DNA of 64,000 nt from contig NZ_JAAIKC010000016.1 in NCBI RefSeq assembly GCF_010820665.1, positions 39,922 through 103,921 on the forward strand, written 5' to 3'. Positions 8,920-19,185 of this stretch are shown in pieces. Position 1 is the stretch's first letter, and the number at the start of each line of letters is the position of its first letter. Under the pieces are notes generated by a model that was given only the letters and a program-made list of their open reading frames with translations, did not search any database and had not been told where the DNA came from. The position numbers were made by a program, and so were the translations under genes. The DNA is from Paenibacillus sp. SYP-B3998 (GTDB taxonomy: Bacteria; Bacillota; Bacilli; Paenibacillales; NBRC-103111).

Positions 8920-9639
8920 TCATACATTCGTATCAAGCATCGCTGGAATATTTATTTCTTTCACACAAGACGCCTTGGATAGATTCATGACGCACTTAAC
9001 TAATGAAACGATATCCTGAAGGGGAATCTGTGTGCCATTATAAGCCGATAAGACTTTCTCTATTCCGTCTTCATAAGGAATTTGGGTTGCAATTTCACCT
9101 GGATTTATACATGTTACACCTATTCCATAATTCTTTACATGTTCCCGTAAAGAATTGCAAATACCACGCAATCCGAATTTTGAAGCCACAAATGAAATTT
9201 GTGTAAAATCATTATTTTCAAGGCCTGCCGTAGATCCGATTAAAAAAATTTTTGCGTTATCTGATTGTTTTAGATTCGGTAACAGCTTTTGGATACAAGT
9301 AATTGCAGATGTTACATTTACATTAATAATTTTTGCAATTTCGTCTGGACCATCTTTCTCAAAATCATAGTCATCCCTAAATCCCTTGTTCTCCCAGATC
9401 CCAACATTATATATTAATACATCTACGGTGACGCCATTTAATGTGTTCGCGATCCTGTTGCTTGCATCAGATAACGATAAGTCAGCTTCTATCCAATATC
9501 TTTGGACACCATCGTTAAGTTTTAAACTCTCCGGGCGACTTCTGGAAACCATCCATACGTTATCACCCGTTTCGGGCAACCCTTTGACAAATGCCTCACC
9601 TAATCCTTTACTCGCCCCGAAGATAATAAAGTTTTTCAT
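8920..9639 (-). CDS. SDR-family NAD(P)-dependent oxidoreductase with Phe in place of the catalytic Tyr
   Basis: 239 residues with the classical short-chain dehydrogenase layout: a dinucleotide loop FGASKGLGEAFVKG at about 5-18, an NVGIW segment at the usual NAG position, and an upstream active-site Ser region (IFLIGSTAG). The YxxxK motif reads FVASK: the codon is TTT, so the catalytic Tyr is replaced by Phe while the Lys stays. Activity may be altered or lost. AGGGAG is 8 nt before the ATG. A monocistronic gene of unknown substrate. Confidence 0.85.
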   Translation of the reverse strand: MKNFIIFGASKGLGEAFVKGLPETGDNVWMVSRSRPESLKLNDGVQRYWIEADLSLSDASNRIANTLNGVTVDVLIYNVGIWENKGFRDDYDFEKDGPDEIAKIINVNVTSAITCIQKLLPNLKQSDNAKIFLIGSTAGLENNDFTQISFVASKFGLRGICNSLREHVKNYGIGVTCINPGEIATQIPYEDGIEKVLSAYNGTQIPLQDIVSLVKCVMNLSKASCVKEINIPAMLDTNV

Positions 9640-9998
9640 ATTTTTCTCCCTTGCTTTTTTTCCATTATCTTAATTAGTCTTTTCTACTTTGTAAAGACAG
9701 GGCTACCGATATTGGAAGGATAATTGCGTTATTCTGCTCGTTATCCGAGCAAATACTTTATTACTCTGCGGAGATAAAAAGAATGGGGTTGCACATAGGG
9801 CTAACACAATATCAGACAATAAAATCCACCTTACACAACAATAATTTCCATCGCCATAACATGAGCAAATTTTTATAATTATTTTAGTAAGCGTTTACAA
9901 TTTTGTGTCCAAGGGAGTGATTGTCTGTCTTCCAACAGAGATTTACGATTGACCTGAAGAAAACGGTTCTGATCTCCCAAACCTAAGGAGGTATTATC
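9640..9998. other. Intergenic region upstream of beta-amylase
   Basis: 359 bp between divergent genes. It contains a cre site (9886-9899) and the amylase ribosome-binding site; nothing else is recognised. Confidence 0.6.
9886..9899 (+). promoter_or_regulatory. CcpA catabolite-responsive element (cre) before beta-amylase
   Basis: AGTAAGCGTTTACA, on the other strand TGTAAACGCTTACT, matches the cre consensus TGWNANCGNTNWCA except for the last base. Placed about 100 bp before the ATG, it predicts glucose repression of the amylase. Confidence 0.65.
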
Positions 9999-11654
9999 AT
10001 GTTTCAAGCCATGAAATCATTAGTTAACCGAATTCGTAAGTATGCAGCCGTTTCACTCGCTGTTATCCTTGCAGTTTCCCTCGTTTTTCCGGCACCTCAA
10101 GCCGAAGCATCCAGTATTCGCAGTGATTACAAGGCTTATGCGATGGCTCCGCTTACCAAGATAACGGATTGGAATGCATTCCGCAACCAACTGACAGCAC
10201 TGAAGAATAACAATATTTATGCCCTCACAACCGACGTCTGGTGGGGTGACGTTGAGCAGGGCGGCGATAACGTATTTGACTGGTCTTATTACAAAACTTA
10301 TGCCGATACGGTGCGTGCTGCGGGCCTGAAGTGGATTCCGATAATCTCCACGCATCAATGCGGGGGCAACGTCGGTGACGACTGCAATATTAAACTGCCT
10401 TCCTGGCTCTGGAACAAGGGCACTCAAGACCAGATGACGATGCGCAGTGAAACCGGCTATTACGATTACGAAACCTTGTCTCCCTGGTGGACAGGAACAT
10501 CGACTCAATATGATGAGCTCTATGCCTCCTTTGCAACGAATTTCAGCGGCTACAAGGATATTATCGCCAAAATCTACCTCTCCGGAGGCCCGGCGGGTGA
10601 GCTTCGATTCCCATCCTATAATACGGCCGATGGCTGGAACTACCCGGGGCGCGGCAAGCTGCAGGCGTACACCGATACGGCAAAGCAAGATTTCCAGAAT
10701 GGCATGAAAACTAAATACGGCACCATCTCCGCTCTCAACAGCGCTTGGGGAACGAGCCTAACCGCTTTCTCTCAGGTAAATCCGCCAAGCGATGGTGATA
10801 ATTTTTTCATCAACGGCGTAAAGTCCACGTATGGTAAAGACTTCATGACTTGGTATCAGGGTGTGTTGGAGAAGCATCTGAAGGCCATTGCTGCTAAAGC
10901 GCACAGCCGTTTCGATTCCGTCTTCGGTGTTCCGCTCGGTGCGAAGGTGGCCGGGATTCATTGGCAGATGAACAGCTCTTCCATGCCGCATGCAGCTGAA
11001 TTAGGGGCAGGATACTACAACTACAGCACGCTGTTGGACGAGTTTAAGAGATCAAATCTCGATCTGACCTTTACCTGCTTGGAAATGACCGATAGCCAAG
11101 CTTATACAAGCCCTTATTATTCCGCCCCGAAATCGTTAGTCATTCAAGTAGCGAACCTGGCGAACCAGAAGGGCATTCGCATCAATGGAGAGAACGCACT
11201 GCCGATCAGTGACGGAAGCGGCTATCAGAATGTGGCCGAAATGCTGTTTAACTACAATTCCGGCGGTTTCACTCTGCTTCGGATGTCCAGCCTCGTCAAT
11301 GCGGACGGCTCAAAGACCGGCTTGATGGATGTTTACCGGGATGCGATTGCGATGACTCCGATTCCAGTCACCTTTATTGTGAAGAACGCGCCAACCGTAT
11401 CCGGGGACAGCGTATATGTGACGGGAAGCCGCTGGGAAATGGGTAACTGGACAACCGGTGTTTATCCTCTCAAGCTGACGTACAGCAACTCCACGGCGGA
11501 CTGGCGAGGCACAGCTTACATTGGAGCTTCCCGCTATTATGAATTCAAAGCCATGATTAAGGATGGCGGAGGCAATCTCAAAAGCTGGGAGCCTGGAGCC
11601 AACAATACGTGGTCGACGCCCACGGCAGGAACGAGCTATACAATAACTTGGTAA
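9999..11654 (+). CDS. Secreted beta-amylase (GH14) with C-terminal CBM20 starch-binding domain
   Basis: 551 residues, releasing maltose from the non-reducing ends of starch outside the cell. A signal peptide (about 1-38, ending PQAEAS) is followed by the GH14 barrel with DVWWGDVE, the GGNVGDDCN loop, the acid in GPAGELRFPS (Glu201) and the base in INGENALP (Glu398). A CBM20 occupies about 455-551 (VTFIVKNAPT to YTITW). Length and order match the Bacillus cereus/circulans enzymes. TAAGGAGG lies 7-8 nt before the ATG; a cre site upstream and a terminator downstream make it a single-gene unit. Confidence 0.95.
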   Translation: MFQAMKSLVNRIRKYAAVSLAVILAVSLVFPAPQAEASSIRSDYKAYAMAPLTKITDWNAFRNQLTALKNNNIYALTTDVWWGDVEQGGDNVFDWSYYKTYADTVRAAGLKWIPIISTHQCGGNVGDDCNIKLPSWLWNKGTQDQMTMRSETGYYDYETLSPWWTGTSTQYDELYASFATNFSGYKDIIAKIYLSGGPAGELRFPSYNTADGWNYPGRGKLQAYTDTAKQDFQNGMKTKYGTISALNSAWGTSLTAFSQVNPPSDGDNFFINGVKSTYGKDFMTWYQGVLEKHLKAIAAKAHSRFDSVFGVPLGAKVAGIHWQMNSSSMPHAAELGAGYYNYSTLLDEFKRSNLDLTFTCLEMTDSQAYTSPYYSAPKSLVIQVANLANQKGIRINGENALPISDGSGYQNVAEMLFNYNSGGFTLLRMSSLVNADGSKTGLMDVYRDAIAMTPIPVTFIVKNAPTVSGDSVYVTGSRWEMGNWTTGVYPLKLTYSNSTADWRGTAYIGASRYYEFKAMIKDGGGNLKSWEPGANNTWSTPTAGTSYTITW

Positions 11655-11747
11655 TTTCCGGTATGAAATAAGAGAAGTAGAAATTGAATTAGATTAAACT
11701 GGTTGCCAAAAGGTCTGTTCCTTGAGTTTAGGATAAGATTAAAAGAT

Positions 11748-11788
11748 AAACTGCGATGCAAGGGCTATTCTTGTAATCGCAGTTTTTT
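11748..11788 (+). terminator. Terminator of beta-amylase gene
   Basis: AAACTGCGAT pairs with ATCGCAGTTT and is followed by a T run. Confidence 0.8.
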
Positions 11789-12007
11789 CAATTTGGTCCT
11801 AGAACTGTAGGAGCTTACTTTATATGATGTAGCGCTTAGATCAATCAATTTAGGGCTCTGGATAGAGAACTACATGCTATACGCGTATGTGCTTTAATTA
11901 ATAATTGGAAATCATGTATGGAGGACGTATCCCAAGCAAAGGCTCAGGTGCGTTCTTTTATTGACGGATAGGATAGTTCCAACTGATTAACATCTGGTGA
12001 CAGAAGG

Positions 12008-12130
12008 TCATGGAGAACCTGGAATGACGGTTCTGCTCTCCAGAAGAGCATCAAAAGTTTGCTTGATTTCTTTAGGAAACACATTTCCGACCATACTGGA
12101 CAGGCCATTACATCCACCTATTATAATATT
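12008..12130 (-). pseudogene. Possible DapA-like aldolase fragment
   Basis: Minus-strand reading gives GGCNGLSSMVGNVFPKEIKQ, which resembles the GxxGxISxxxNVxPKE segment of dihydrodipicolinate synthase-family aldolases. Only about 35 residues survive, without start or catalytic residues. Weak similarity; treat as tentative. Confidence 0.25.
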
Positions 12131-12141
12131 CCCCATTCTAT

Positions 12142-12310
12142 GTGGGTATAGATATTGGTTCTGACTTTCATCTTGCTGCGTGCATTCCGTTTGAAAAGTT
12201 CCGCAGTGAGAAGGAATGGAAGCGCACCAAGACAATGAAGTGGTATAAACCTCATGATTTTTTTATATTGCTGGAACCGACCGGCGGACATTATTCATAC
12301 TTGATCATAA
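12142..12310 (+). pseudogene. IS110-family transposase N-terminal remnant
   Basis: The frame reads GIDIGSDFHLAACIPF and later LLEPTGGHYS, matching the first DEDD-type motif (GIDIGxxxH) and the ExTGxY motif of IS110 transposases. The part between them is shortened and the C-terminal two thirds are absent, so this is a decayed scrap. Confidence 0.5.
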
Positions 12311-12313
12311 AGG

Positions 12314-12377
12314 TAAAACAAAACACCTTCATCCCTTTGGTTTCGTTGAACCAAGAAAATGACGGTGTTTTGTTTTA
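12314..12377 (-). terminator. Bidirectional terminator at the end of the GH3-GH30 gene
   Basis: A perfect 14-bp inverted repeat, TAAAACAAAACACC at 12314-12327 and GGTGTTTTGTTTTA at 12364-12377, with a smaller inner hairpin (TTGGTTT/GAACCAA). Read on the minus strand it lies 18 bp after the stop of the large enzyme gene. Confidence 0.8.
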
Positions 12378-12394
12378 TCTACTATGATTGCGGG

Positions 12395-15300
12395 CTAAGC
12401 TTGAAAAAACAGTCTGAAGATCATAGTTGCAGCCTGCGCTCTGGAAGCATGGTCCTTTGGTGCGAAGCTTCCATCTTCTATGCCGTTGATAATTCCAGCA
12501 TTTTTAATGGCATCAACTGCCGCTTTTGCATAGGAAGCAATCTGAGGCTGATCAGTGAAGGCAGCGGAAAGTTGGCCGGACGCAAGCGTTAGGTTCAATT
12601 GCTGACTGATCCGGTAAACCATTACCACCATATCCTCGCGAGTAATGTTGTCGTTCACACCAAAGGTGCCGTCATCCTTGCCGTTTACGATACCAAGCTT
12701 CTGCGCACTTGCTATTGCATTCGTGTACCACTCCCCTTCATGGACATCGGTGAACGTTGTTACAGCTGTCACATCAGCAAGATCAAAGGTATCAATCAAC
12801 ATCTTGATAAATTCTGCGCGTGTCACTTCGCCAGTGGGATTGAACCAGCCATTGCCCGTTCCGTTAATTGCGCCCCTTGCAGCTAGCGCTTGAATACTAT
12901 CCTCAGCCCACGGCGCTACGGATGTATCGGTAAAGGAGGCATGAGAATAGGCAGCCGCATACTGACTAAAGTGCTTTGCCTTAAATTCAACATTGCCTGT
13001 TGCCGGGTTATATTTACCGTTCTTCACAACTTCGAGCTTACCAGTATCGTCAATGCAATAAATGATGATGTTGTTCGGCTTTTCTCCTGCTTTCATTTTG
13101 TATGGGATACCTACTTGCACGCCACTTCCGTTAAAGCTGCTGACCTTCTTTCCGTCAATGCGAAGACTGAAGTCATACACCATTCTTCCATTCAACTGCT
13201 CCTGAACGGTTGCCAACAGATTGGCTGTGTCTACCGCTTCCACAGAAAGCTGGATGATGGATGCAGCAGTTCCGCCATTTTTGCTAACCAGATCAGGATT
13301 GATCGTAACGGTTGCTAAGCCTGTTTCTAGTTGAATGGCTTTTATGCTGCTGTCTGCCAAAATATCCTGCACTGGAATGTCCAATCTCACTTGCTTTGTA
13401 CCGGTAGCCGCATTCACGACAATTGTAATTTTGTGATCTATCGCACTATGTAGTGCCGCTTTAATGTCTTCTGGCTTCACCGTTGCCGAAGCCATGCCGT
13501 TCGCGTCCGTTATCGGTTGAACGATAACTTTGCCAGAATCAGACGTCGTAGTTGACGTGCTCGGTGTGCTTGGCGAGCTGGTTCTTGGCGTCGGATCGTC
13601 TCCGCCTCCCGCGGCTTTCGTTACCACGATAACCGCTGTAGCTTCCTTGCCTCCATCAACTGTCGTAACTTTAATCGTCGCTGTTCCCACAGCAATAGCC
13701 GTTACTTTACCTGAGCTATCAACCGTTGCAATGCCTGTGTCACTCGAGGTCCAAGTCACCTCTTCATTGCTGACAAATTCCGGTTGGAACTTAGTTTTCA
13801 ATACACCTACCGAGCCTACTTTCAAAGGAAGTTCAGTTGGGTCCAGTGATATGCCGGTTACCGCTACATACGCGCCAGGAGCCGAGAAAAACGTGACAAA
13901 ACTGTCAATCATACCCTCTTTACTCGTCATTGCACGAATCACCTTAGCCGATGTGACGCCGATTGGCGAGGTATAAGCTGCGCTATTCTTCGTCGGCAGC
14001 GAGCCATCCGTCGTGTAGTAAATCGTTGCCCCTTCAATATCAGTTATCAATGCAACAGATTTTGTAGTTGCTTTAACAAGAGGAGCCTTAGCCTTCTGCA
14101 TCACAACCACAGGAGTGCCTCCCGGTTCAATAGACAAAGCGTCGAAGTTAAATCCGTCGCCATTATCAATAATACGGAGTGTTTGAACGCCTGCATCCAA
14201 TTTGACGACGACTGAGGCTTCCTGATAGGTACCCCAGGATCCTGTAGTCGGCATGGACGCGGAACCTTTGAGCGCTCCGTTTGACAATATCGAAGCGGAA
14301 ACACCGCCTTGTGGCGTAGCATATTGGAGATGCACTTTGTAATAGCCTTTCTGCGGCACATTAATGAGATAATCAAATGTGGATCCTGCAGTCGTGTACC
14401 CAAGATTATTCATACCGCTTCCGTACTGTATCACCTGTTGGCTTGCTGCTACAAACTTCTCGGCCTCAACCTTGATGACACCGTCGCTTCCCGCTGCTTG
14501 AGTAGTCACGGGTTCAAAAGCAATGTTTTGCATATCAAACGAGCCGCTGTTTCCTTGAATACGAATGATTTGTTCACCTGCCTGCAGCTGCACAGAAAGC
14601 CGCGCACCCGCCCAAGCTGTTGAACCATACAAATTCGGAATGGTATAGGAGCCTAGGGTGCTGAGATTTTCAGACTGCAAGAGGAATCCGCCGCCGTTCG
14701 GTGAGGCTACATTCAGAGTAACTGCATATTTGCCTGAGGCAGGCACGTTAATCTTAAATTCAGCCCAAGCTCCTGTATGAATACCGGTTAGTTTGGCATT
14801 TGAAGTATCAGCACCATGGATGGCTACCCCTGATAATTGATAGTAGTCGTTAGCCGTTATTGGGCCAGGCAAAATATCAGTAGCAATCGTTTTGTGCCCC
14901 GTCCCCATCAGCATGATACTACCCATCAGTGTCTGACTAGCTTCCGTATTCGAGTACGTCGATGCCGTAACCGTCAACGGCGTATTCACGTAATACGGCT
15001 TCGTTGGATCCCACCGCAATTGAACATTGGCTTGAGCCGGACCCGCATAGGTTACGTCACCTAACGTAATCCCCATGGCGGCCGCTTCAACGCCAAGCGC
15101 AATGGTGCCAAGCTTCGTTCCATACGTCATTCCTGTTACAGTGAGGGATATCTCCTTATTATTCACATTGTAAGGCAGAGATTGCGGAGCGACAGTCATT
15201 ACTACTGGATCCTTCTGTCCTAGCACTATGCGATCCCACTTGTACGTAATGACGGATTTCGCTGGAATTTGAGCAGCCACTTGTGTGCCATCGCTTACGA

Positions 15301-18300
15301 GTTTGAACGTTTGCGTGATATCGGTCTGATTGACGACAACGGAAACAATGGTTTTCTTGTCCGGGCTCATGAAGGAAACGTTCGTTACGTGATCCTTTGA
15401 CCCATAATTGCTGTCGATCCGGATGTAGTCCGGCTTTACAAACTTCGAGTAGTTGCCCAGCGTGTAATATTCCGGCGTCAGCCAATAATGATCTGGATTA
15501 CTGGAATCTTTGATGATCATCGTTGGATCCGGTGTACCGACCCATTGATGGGTGGCGATATCACTGTCGAGCATAACAACCCAGGAATTATAGCTCTTAG
15601 CCCAGTTGCGGAAATATTGCGCCATTCGGTCTGCACCCGCAGTACCCCAAACAGCTCGTTCTGTCAGATATATATTCTCGGTTGGATACAGATCATGCAG
15701 TTGCGACATCATCGAGGGGTCGCCGCCGTAGTCGTGGAAAGCCGTACCGTCAATAGCGTCACGATTAGCTGCATCGGCCAACATCGGCGCCGGATAATTC
15801 ATCGTATCGCTGAAGTTATGGTCGAAGATCCAAATCTTCACATCGAGACCAGCCACAATTAATTTCTGATGCAGCAGCTTGCTAAGCTCGGCTTCCTGCT
15901 GCCAAGGCATTTTGGTGCTCGGATACTCAATCTCTAGAAGCGGTTCGTTCTGCAGCGTCATAGCTGAAATGTTGATACCCTGCTCTTTGTAAGCTTGAAT
16001 AAATTTAACATAATAATCCGCCAAAACAGGCAGATATTCGTCTTTCACCGAGCCTTTGATCATACTGTCCGTCGTTTTCATCCAGCCTGGAGGACTCCAT
16101 GGTGATGCGAAGAACTTCATGTCCGGATTGATAGCTATGATTTTCTTAAGTACTGGAATGATGCCATAATCGATATCTTTTTGAATGGAGAAATGCGCTA
16201 GGTTGGGATCGGTTTGACCAGTCGGCATGTCGTCATACGAATAAAATTTCCGGGAAGTAAAATCCGCCGTACCAATTGTAAGACGCGTCATGCTCATCCC
16301 GATGCCATTCGCATTGCTGACCAGTTTGGTCAACAGCTCGTTTTGCTTAGCATCCGACATCTTCGTTATATTGAAAATCGTCGATTCCTCCATCGAGGAA
16401 CCCATACCGGTAATCGTTTGATACTGTTTGTTCGGGTCAATGTTGATGGTCGTCGCATAGACGTCGTTGCCTACGCTTGTCAGATCAAGATTCGCTTGTG
16501 GTGTCAGCTGTTTAAGTTCATCGCCAGGTTGCCATTGCGGAGCATAATACCACAACATGCTTTGGCTGCTGCGTTCGCTCGAAAGCCAACTCTGTACCTT
16601 GCCCTGACCACCCAAAACTGGATTCTGCGGGATAATTGCTCCACCGCTGTTTCCGCCCTGTTCGGGCGCAGGACCAAAGCCTGTGGAACCGAACCAGTTG
16701 AAGTTCAGGCCGCCACTCGTAAACTGCAGTTTGATCTTTTGCACGCCTGCTGACAAATCAACACCCTTGACCGTTGCTGTCTTCCAGGTTTGCCAGCCGC
16801 CGGTATAGCCGACTCCCTTCAGTTCTCCAAGTGCATGGCCGCCAGCATCCGAGATGAGCATGCCAGAGTTCGTGCTACCAGCGTCCCCTCCTGCATAGCG
16901 GAAGTCTACATCATAGGTTCCGTTAGCCGGAACATCAATCAAATATTCGAGCCAAGCGCCAGCGGAGGTATAGCCGATATTCTGCCCGCCGCCCGTGTCA
17001 GACGTATTCTCACTTTTTAAACCATCCGATTTAGCTGTGTAGTTCTCTGCTTCAACTTTAACGTAGGGATCCTTTTGCCCAGGCTTGTCGGGCATGATGG
17101 GGAGTGTTGGGGTTCCCTCCGCTTTCGTCAGTCCATAACCATAATGAAACAACACATATTTCGGATCCAGGTTGGATTGTCCTGCTATCGGATTCGTATA
17201 AGCTTCCGTATAAAACGGCCAACGAACCGGTAACTTGCCAGTGAAGTCCATGTTACCGAACAATACGTCAGCAACGCCTGCACCCTCCGTACCGGGCAGC
17301 CAAGCCTCCACAAGTCCTGTCCAATCATTCAAACGGTCGCCGATCATAAGCGGGCGTCCGGAAACAAGGACAACGATCGTCGGTACGCCGGATGCCTTGA
17401 TATTGTCCAGTGTGGACAGGTCTTCCGAATCAAGCTTCAGCTTGTTCAATCCGTCACCGTTGCTTTCAGCATAAGGCGTTTCGCCGATGAAGACGATCGC
17501 GACATCGTTACCTTCCGCACCCCGGCCGTGCTTGTTGTACGTGACGTTCTTCGTGCTGCCAACCACCTGCTGAATACCTTGCAGGATCGTTGTTCCGGTT
17601 GTCGTGTTGCCCTTAGCTCCCTGCCATGTGATGGACCACCCGCCAGATTGCAGGCCGATATCTGTGGCACTCTTACCCGCCACAAAGATCTTATTCATCC
17701 CGGACAGCTGCGAGAGAATCGGAGAGCCGTTCACCTTGTCGTTCTTCAACAAGACAAGAGACTCGCTGACTGCCTTGCGAGCCAGCGCGCGGTGTTCTGT
17801 AGAGCCGAACGTTCCAGCCAGCTTGTTATCCGTCATCGGGTGTTCGAATACACCTGATTCGAACTTGACGCGCAGAATGCGGGTAACCGCGTCGTCTATA
17901 CGCTCCTGTTTGATTCCACCCTCGGCAACCAATGCTTTCAGATTCGTGATCGTCGTTTTCCATTCCGTAGCCATCATCATCATATCTACGCCCGCATTAA
18001 CCGCAACGCGAATCTGATTTTTCAAGCCGCTAACAGCCTTGCCGTCCCAGTCCTTCGTAATCTGCTGCACCGCATTATAGTCAGAAATTACAAAGCCGGT
18101 GAAACCCAGTTGTCCCTCAGCGGTGCCTTTGAGTACATCGGTTAACAGACGCTTATTGGCATGCATTTTCAAACCTTGAATACTGCTATAGGAAGCCATG
18201 ACGGTCCGAGCGCCAGCGTCAACCGCCGCTTTGTATATTGGCAAATCCAACGCTGTAACCTGCGCTTCTGTCATATCTGTTACATTGCCTTGGTTCGCTC

Positions 18301-19051
18301 CGCCTTCCGTTAATCCTTCGCCGAAGAAATGCTTCGCCGTAGCGATCACGCGGTCTGCACGTTTCAGCTGATCCCTTGTTTCGCCCTGAAGTCCTTTAAT
18401 GAAGGCCGCTCCCATCTTACCAACAAGCTCCTGATTGTCGCTGAAGCCTTCGTAGGTGCGCCCCCATTGAATATTTTGCGGATCCGCGATTGTCGGGGAG
18501 AACGCCCAATGGGTTCCAGCGGCTTTGATTTCCTGTGCAGCCGCTGCGCCAATTTGCTGGACAAGCGCTGTGTCACGCGACGCACCTAGACCAATATTAT
18601 GCGGGAAGAGCGTTGCACCAAGCAGGTTGCTGTTGCCGTGAATAGCGTCAACCCCATATAGGATGGGAATGCCTAGGCGTGTAGACAGTGCTCCCGATTG
18701 GTAAGAATCGACAAGTGAAGCCCAATTCTCGCGGGTGCTGTCCGATTGCTTGCCATTCGGGAACGAACCGCCTCCGCTGAGTACAGACCCCAAGTAGTAA
18801 TTCTGTACATCGTCGGGTGTGACGGATGCCCGCTCAGCCTGTACCATTTGACCAACCTTTTCGTCCAATGACATTTTGGAGAGCAGATCGCTGACTCGCT
18901 CCTCCACCGGTTTCGAACTATTCCAGTAGGAGGCAAGCTCCGGTGGAGTTAGATTGTTCGTATCATTGGCTAATGCCGCTATTCCGGATAATGATGAGCT
19001 GATCATAATTCCTGCTGACAGCAAAGATAACTTGCTTTTCCACATTCTCAT
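12395..19051 (-). CDS. Giant cell-surface glucanase: GH3 + CBM6 + GH30 + two CBM6-like + chitobiase-C/Big2 + three SLH
   Basis: 2218 residues. ATG 19051 is chosen because AAGGAGG lies 6 nt upstream; an ORF extension to 19165 lacks a site. Order: signal peptide (about 1-28); GH3 barrel and sandwich (about 35-640) with KHFFGEG and nucleophile ISDYN (Asp324); CBM6 (about 660-790, VEAENY); GH30 (about 865-1275) with acid/base LQNEP (Glu1036) and nucleophile LTERA (Glu1131); two CBM6-like modules (about 1400-1517, 1525-1647); chitobiase C-terminal-like domain (about 1653-1720); Big2 (about 1730-1810); Thr/Ser linker and an unassigned module; three SLH domains (about 2037-2217). Predicted to cut beta-1,6 or beta-1,3 glucan (GH30) and remove glucose (GH3) while bound to the wall. 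Preceded by an ACCTGAAAAA-box promoter. Confidence 0.92.
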   Translation of the reverse strand: MRMWKSKLSLLSAGIMISSSLSGIAALANDTNNLTPPELASYWNSSKPVEERVSDLLSKMSLDEKVGQMVQAERASVTPDDVQNYYLGSVLSGGGSFPNGKQSDSTRENWASLVDSYQSGALSTRLGIPILYGVDAIHGNSNLLGATLFPHNIGLGASRDTALVQQIGAAAAQEIKAAGTHWAFSPTIADPQNIQWGRTYEGFSDNQELVGKMGAAFIKGLQGETRDQLKRADRVIATAKHFFGEGLTEGGANQGNVTDMTEAQVTALDLPIYKAAVDAGARTVMASYSSIQGLKMHANKRLLTDVLKGTAEGQLGFTGFVISDYNAVQQITKDWDGKAVSGLKNQIRVAVNAGVDMMMMATEWKTTITNLKALVAEGGIKQERIDDAVTRILRVKFESGVFEHPMTDNKLAGTFGSTEHRALARKAVSESLVLLKNDKVNGSPILSQLSGMNKIFVAGKSATDIGLQSGGWSITWQGAKGNTTTGTTILQGIQQVVGSTKNVTYNKHGRGAEGNDVAIVFIGETPYAESNGDGLNKLKLDSEDLSTLDNIKASGVPTIVVLVSGRPLMIGDRLNDWTGLVEAWLPGTEGAGVADVLFGNMDFTGKLPVRWPFYTEAYTNPIAGQSNLDPKYVLFHYGYGLTKAEGTPTLPIMPDKPGQKDPYVKVEAENYTAKSDGLKSENTSDTGGGQNIGYTSAGAWLEYLIDVPANGTYDVDFRYAGGDAGSTNSGMLISDAGGHALGELKGVGYTGGWQTWKTATVKGVDLSAGVQKIKLQFTSGGLNFNWFGSTGFGPAPEQGGNSGGAIIPQNPVLGGQGKVQSWLSSERSSQSMLWYYAPQWQPGDELKQLTPQANLDLTSVGNDVYATTINIDPNKQYQTITGMGSSMEESTIFNITKMSDAKQNELLTKLVSNANGIGMSMTRLTIGTADFTSRKFYSYDDMPTGQTDPNLAHFSIQKDIDYGIIPVLKKIIAINPDMKFFASPWSPPGWMKTTDSMIKGSVKDEYLPVLADYYVKFIQAYKEQGINISAMTLQNEPLLEIEYPSTKMPWQQEAELSKLLHQKLIVAGLDVKIWIFDHNFSDTMNYPAPMLADAANRDAIDGTAFHDYGGDPSMMSQLHDLYPTENIYLTERAVWGTAGADRMAQYFRNWAKSYNSWVVMLDSDIATHQWVGTPDPTMIIKDSSNPDHYWLTPEYYTLGNYSKFVKPDYIRIDSNYGSKDHVTNVSFMSPDKKTIVSVVVNQTDITQTFKLVSDGTQVAAQIPAKSVITYKWDRIVLGQKDPVVMTVAPQSLPYNVNNKEISLTVTGMTYGTKLGTIALGVEAAAMGITLGDVTYAGPAQANVQLRWDPTKPYYVNTPLTVTASTYSNTEASQTLMGSIMLMGTGHKTIATDILPGPITANDYYQLSGVAIHGADTSNAKLTGIHTGAWAEFKINVPASGKYAVTLNVASPNGGGFLLQSENLSTLGSYTIPNLYGSTAWAGARLSVQLQAGEQIIRIQGNSGSFDMQNIAFEPVTTQAAGSDGVIKVEAEKFVAASQQVIQYGSGMNNLGYTTAGSTFDYLINVPQKGYYKVHLQYATPQGGVSASILSNGALKGSASMPTTGSWGTYQEASVVVKLDAGVQTLRIIDNGDGFNFDALSIEPGGTPVVVMQKAKAPLVKATTKSVALITDIEGATIYYTTDGSLPTKNSAAYTSPIGVTSAKVIRAMTSKEGMIDSFVTFFSAPGAYVAVTGISLDPTELPLKVGSVGVLKTKFQPEFVSNEEVTWTSSDTGIATVDSSGKVTAIAVGTATIKVTTVDGGKEATAVIVVTKAAGGGDDPTPRTSSPSTPSTSTTTSDSGKVIVQPITDANGMASATVKPEDIKAALHSAIDHKITIVVNAATGTKQVRLDIPVQDILADSSIKAIQLETGLATVTINPDLVSKNGGTAASIIQLSVEAVDTANLLATVQEQLNGRMVYDFSLRIDGKKVSSFNGSGVQVGIPYKMKAGEKPNNIIIYCIDDTGKLEVVKNGKYNPATGNVEFKAKHFSQYAAAYSHASFTDTSVAPWAEDSIQALAARGAINGTGNGWFNPTGEVTRAEFIKMLIDTFDLADVTAVTTFTDVHEGEWYTNAIASAQKLGIVNGKDDGTFGVNDNITREDMVVMVYRISQQLNLTLASGQLSAAFTDQPQIASYAKAAVDAIKNAGIINGIEDGSFAPKDHASRAQAATMIFRLFFQA

Positions 19052-19185
19052 AAATTTCCTCCTTAATTCGAGCTTGCCTTGACCTACTGAACGATCCGAA
19101 TTATTCGTAAAAAAAGAAAAGGTAATCTTTTCACCAATCCACCTTCTTGAATCTAAATTTGTCATTTTTTTGCTTCCTTGATCTC

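Larger units (their letters stand above)
11789..12313. other. Gene-poor stretch with two gene fragments
   Basis: No intact gene. It holds a minus-strand scrap (12008-12130) and an IS110-like scrap (12142-12310), described separately. The rest, 11789-12007, shows nothing recognisable. Confidence 0.5.

Noticed and set aside
10053..10688. 211-codon frame opposite the beta-amylase gene
   Set aside because: Antisense shadow of a clear GH14 gene.
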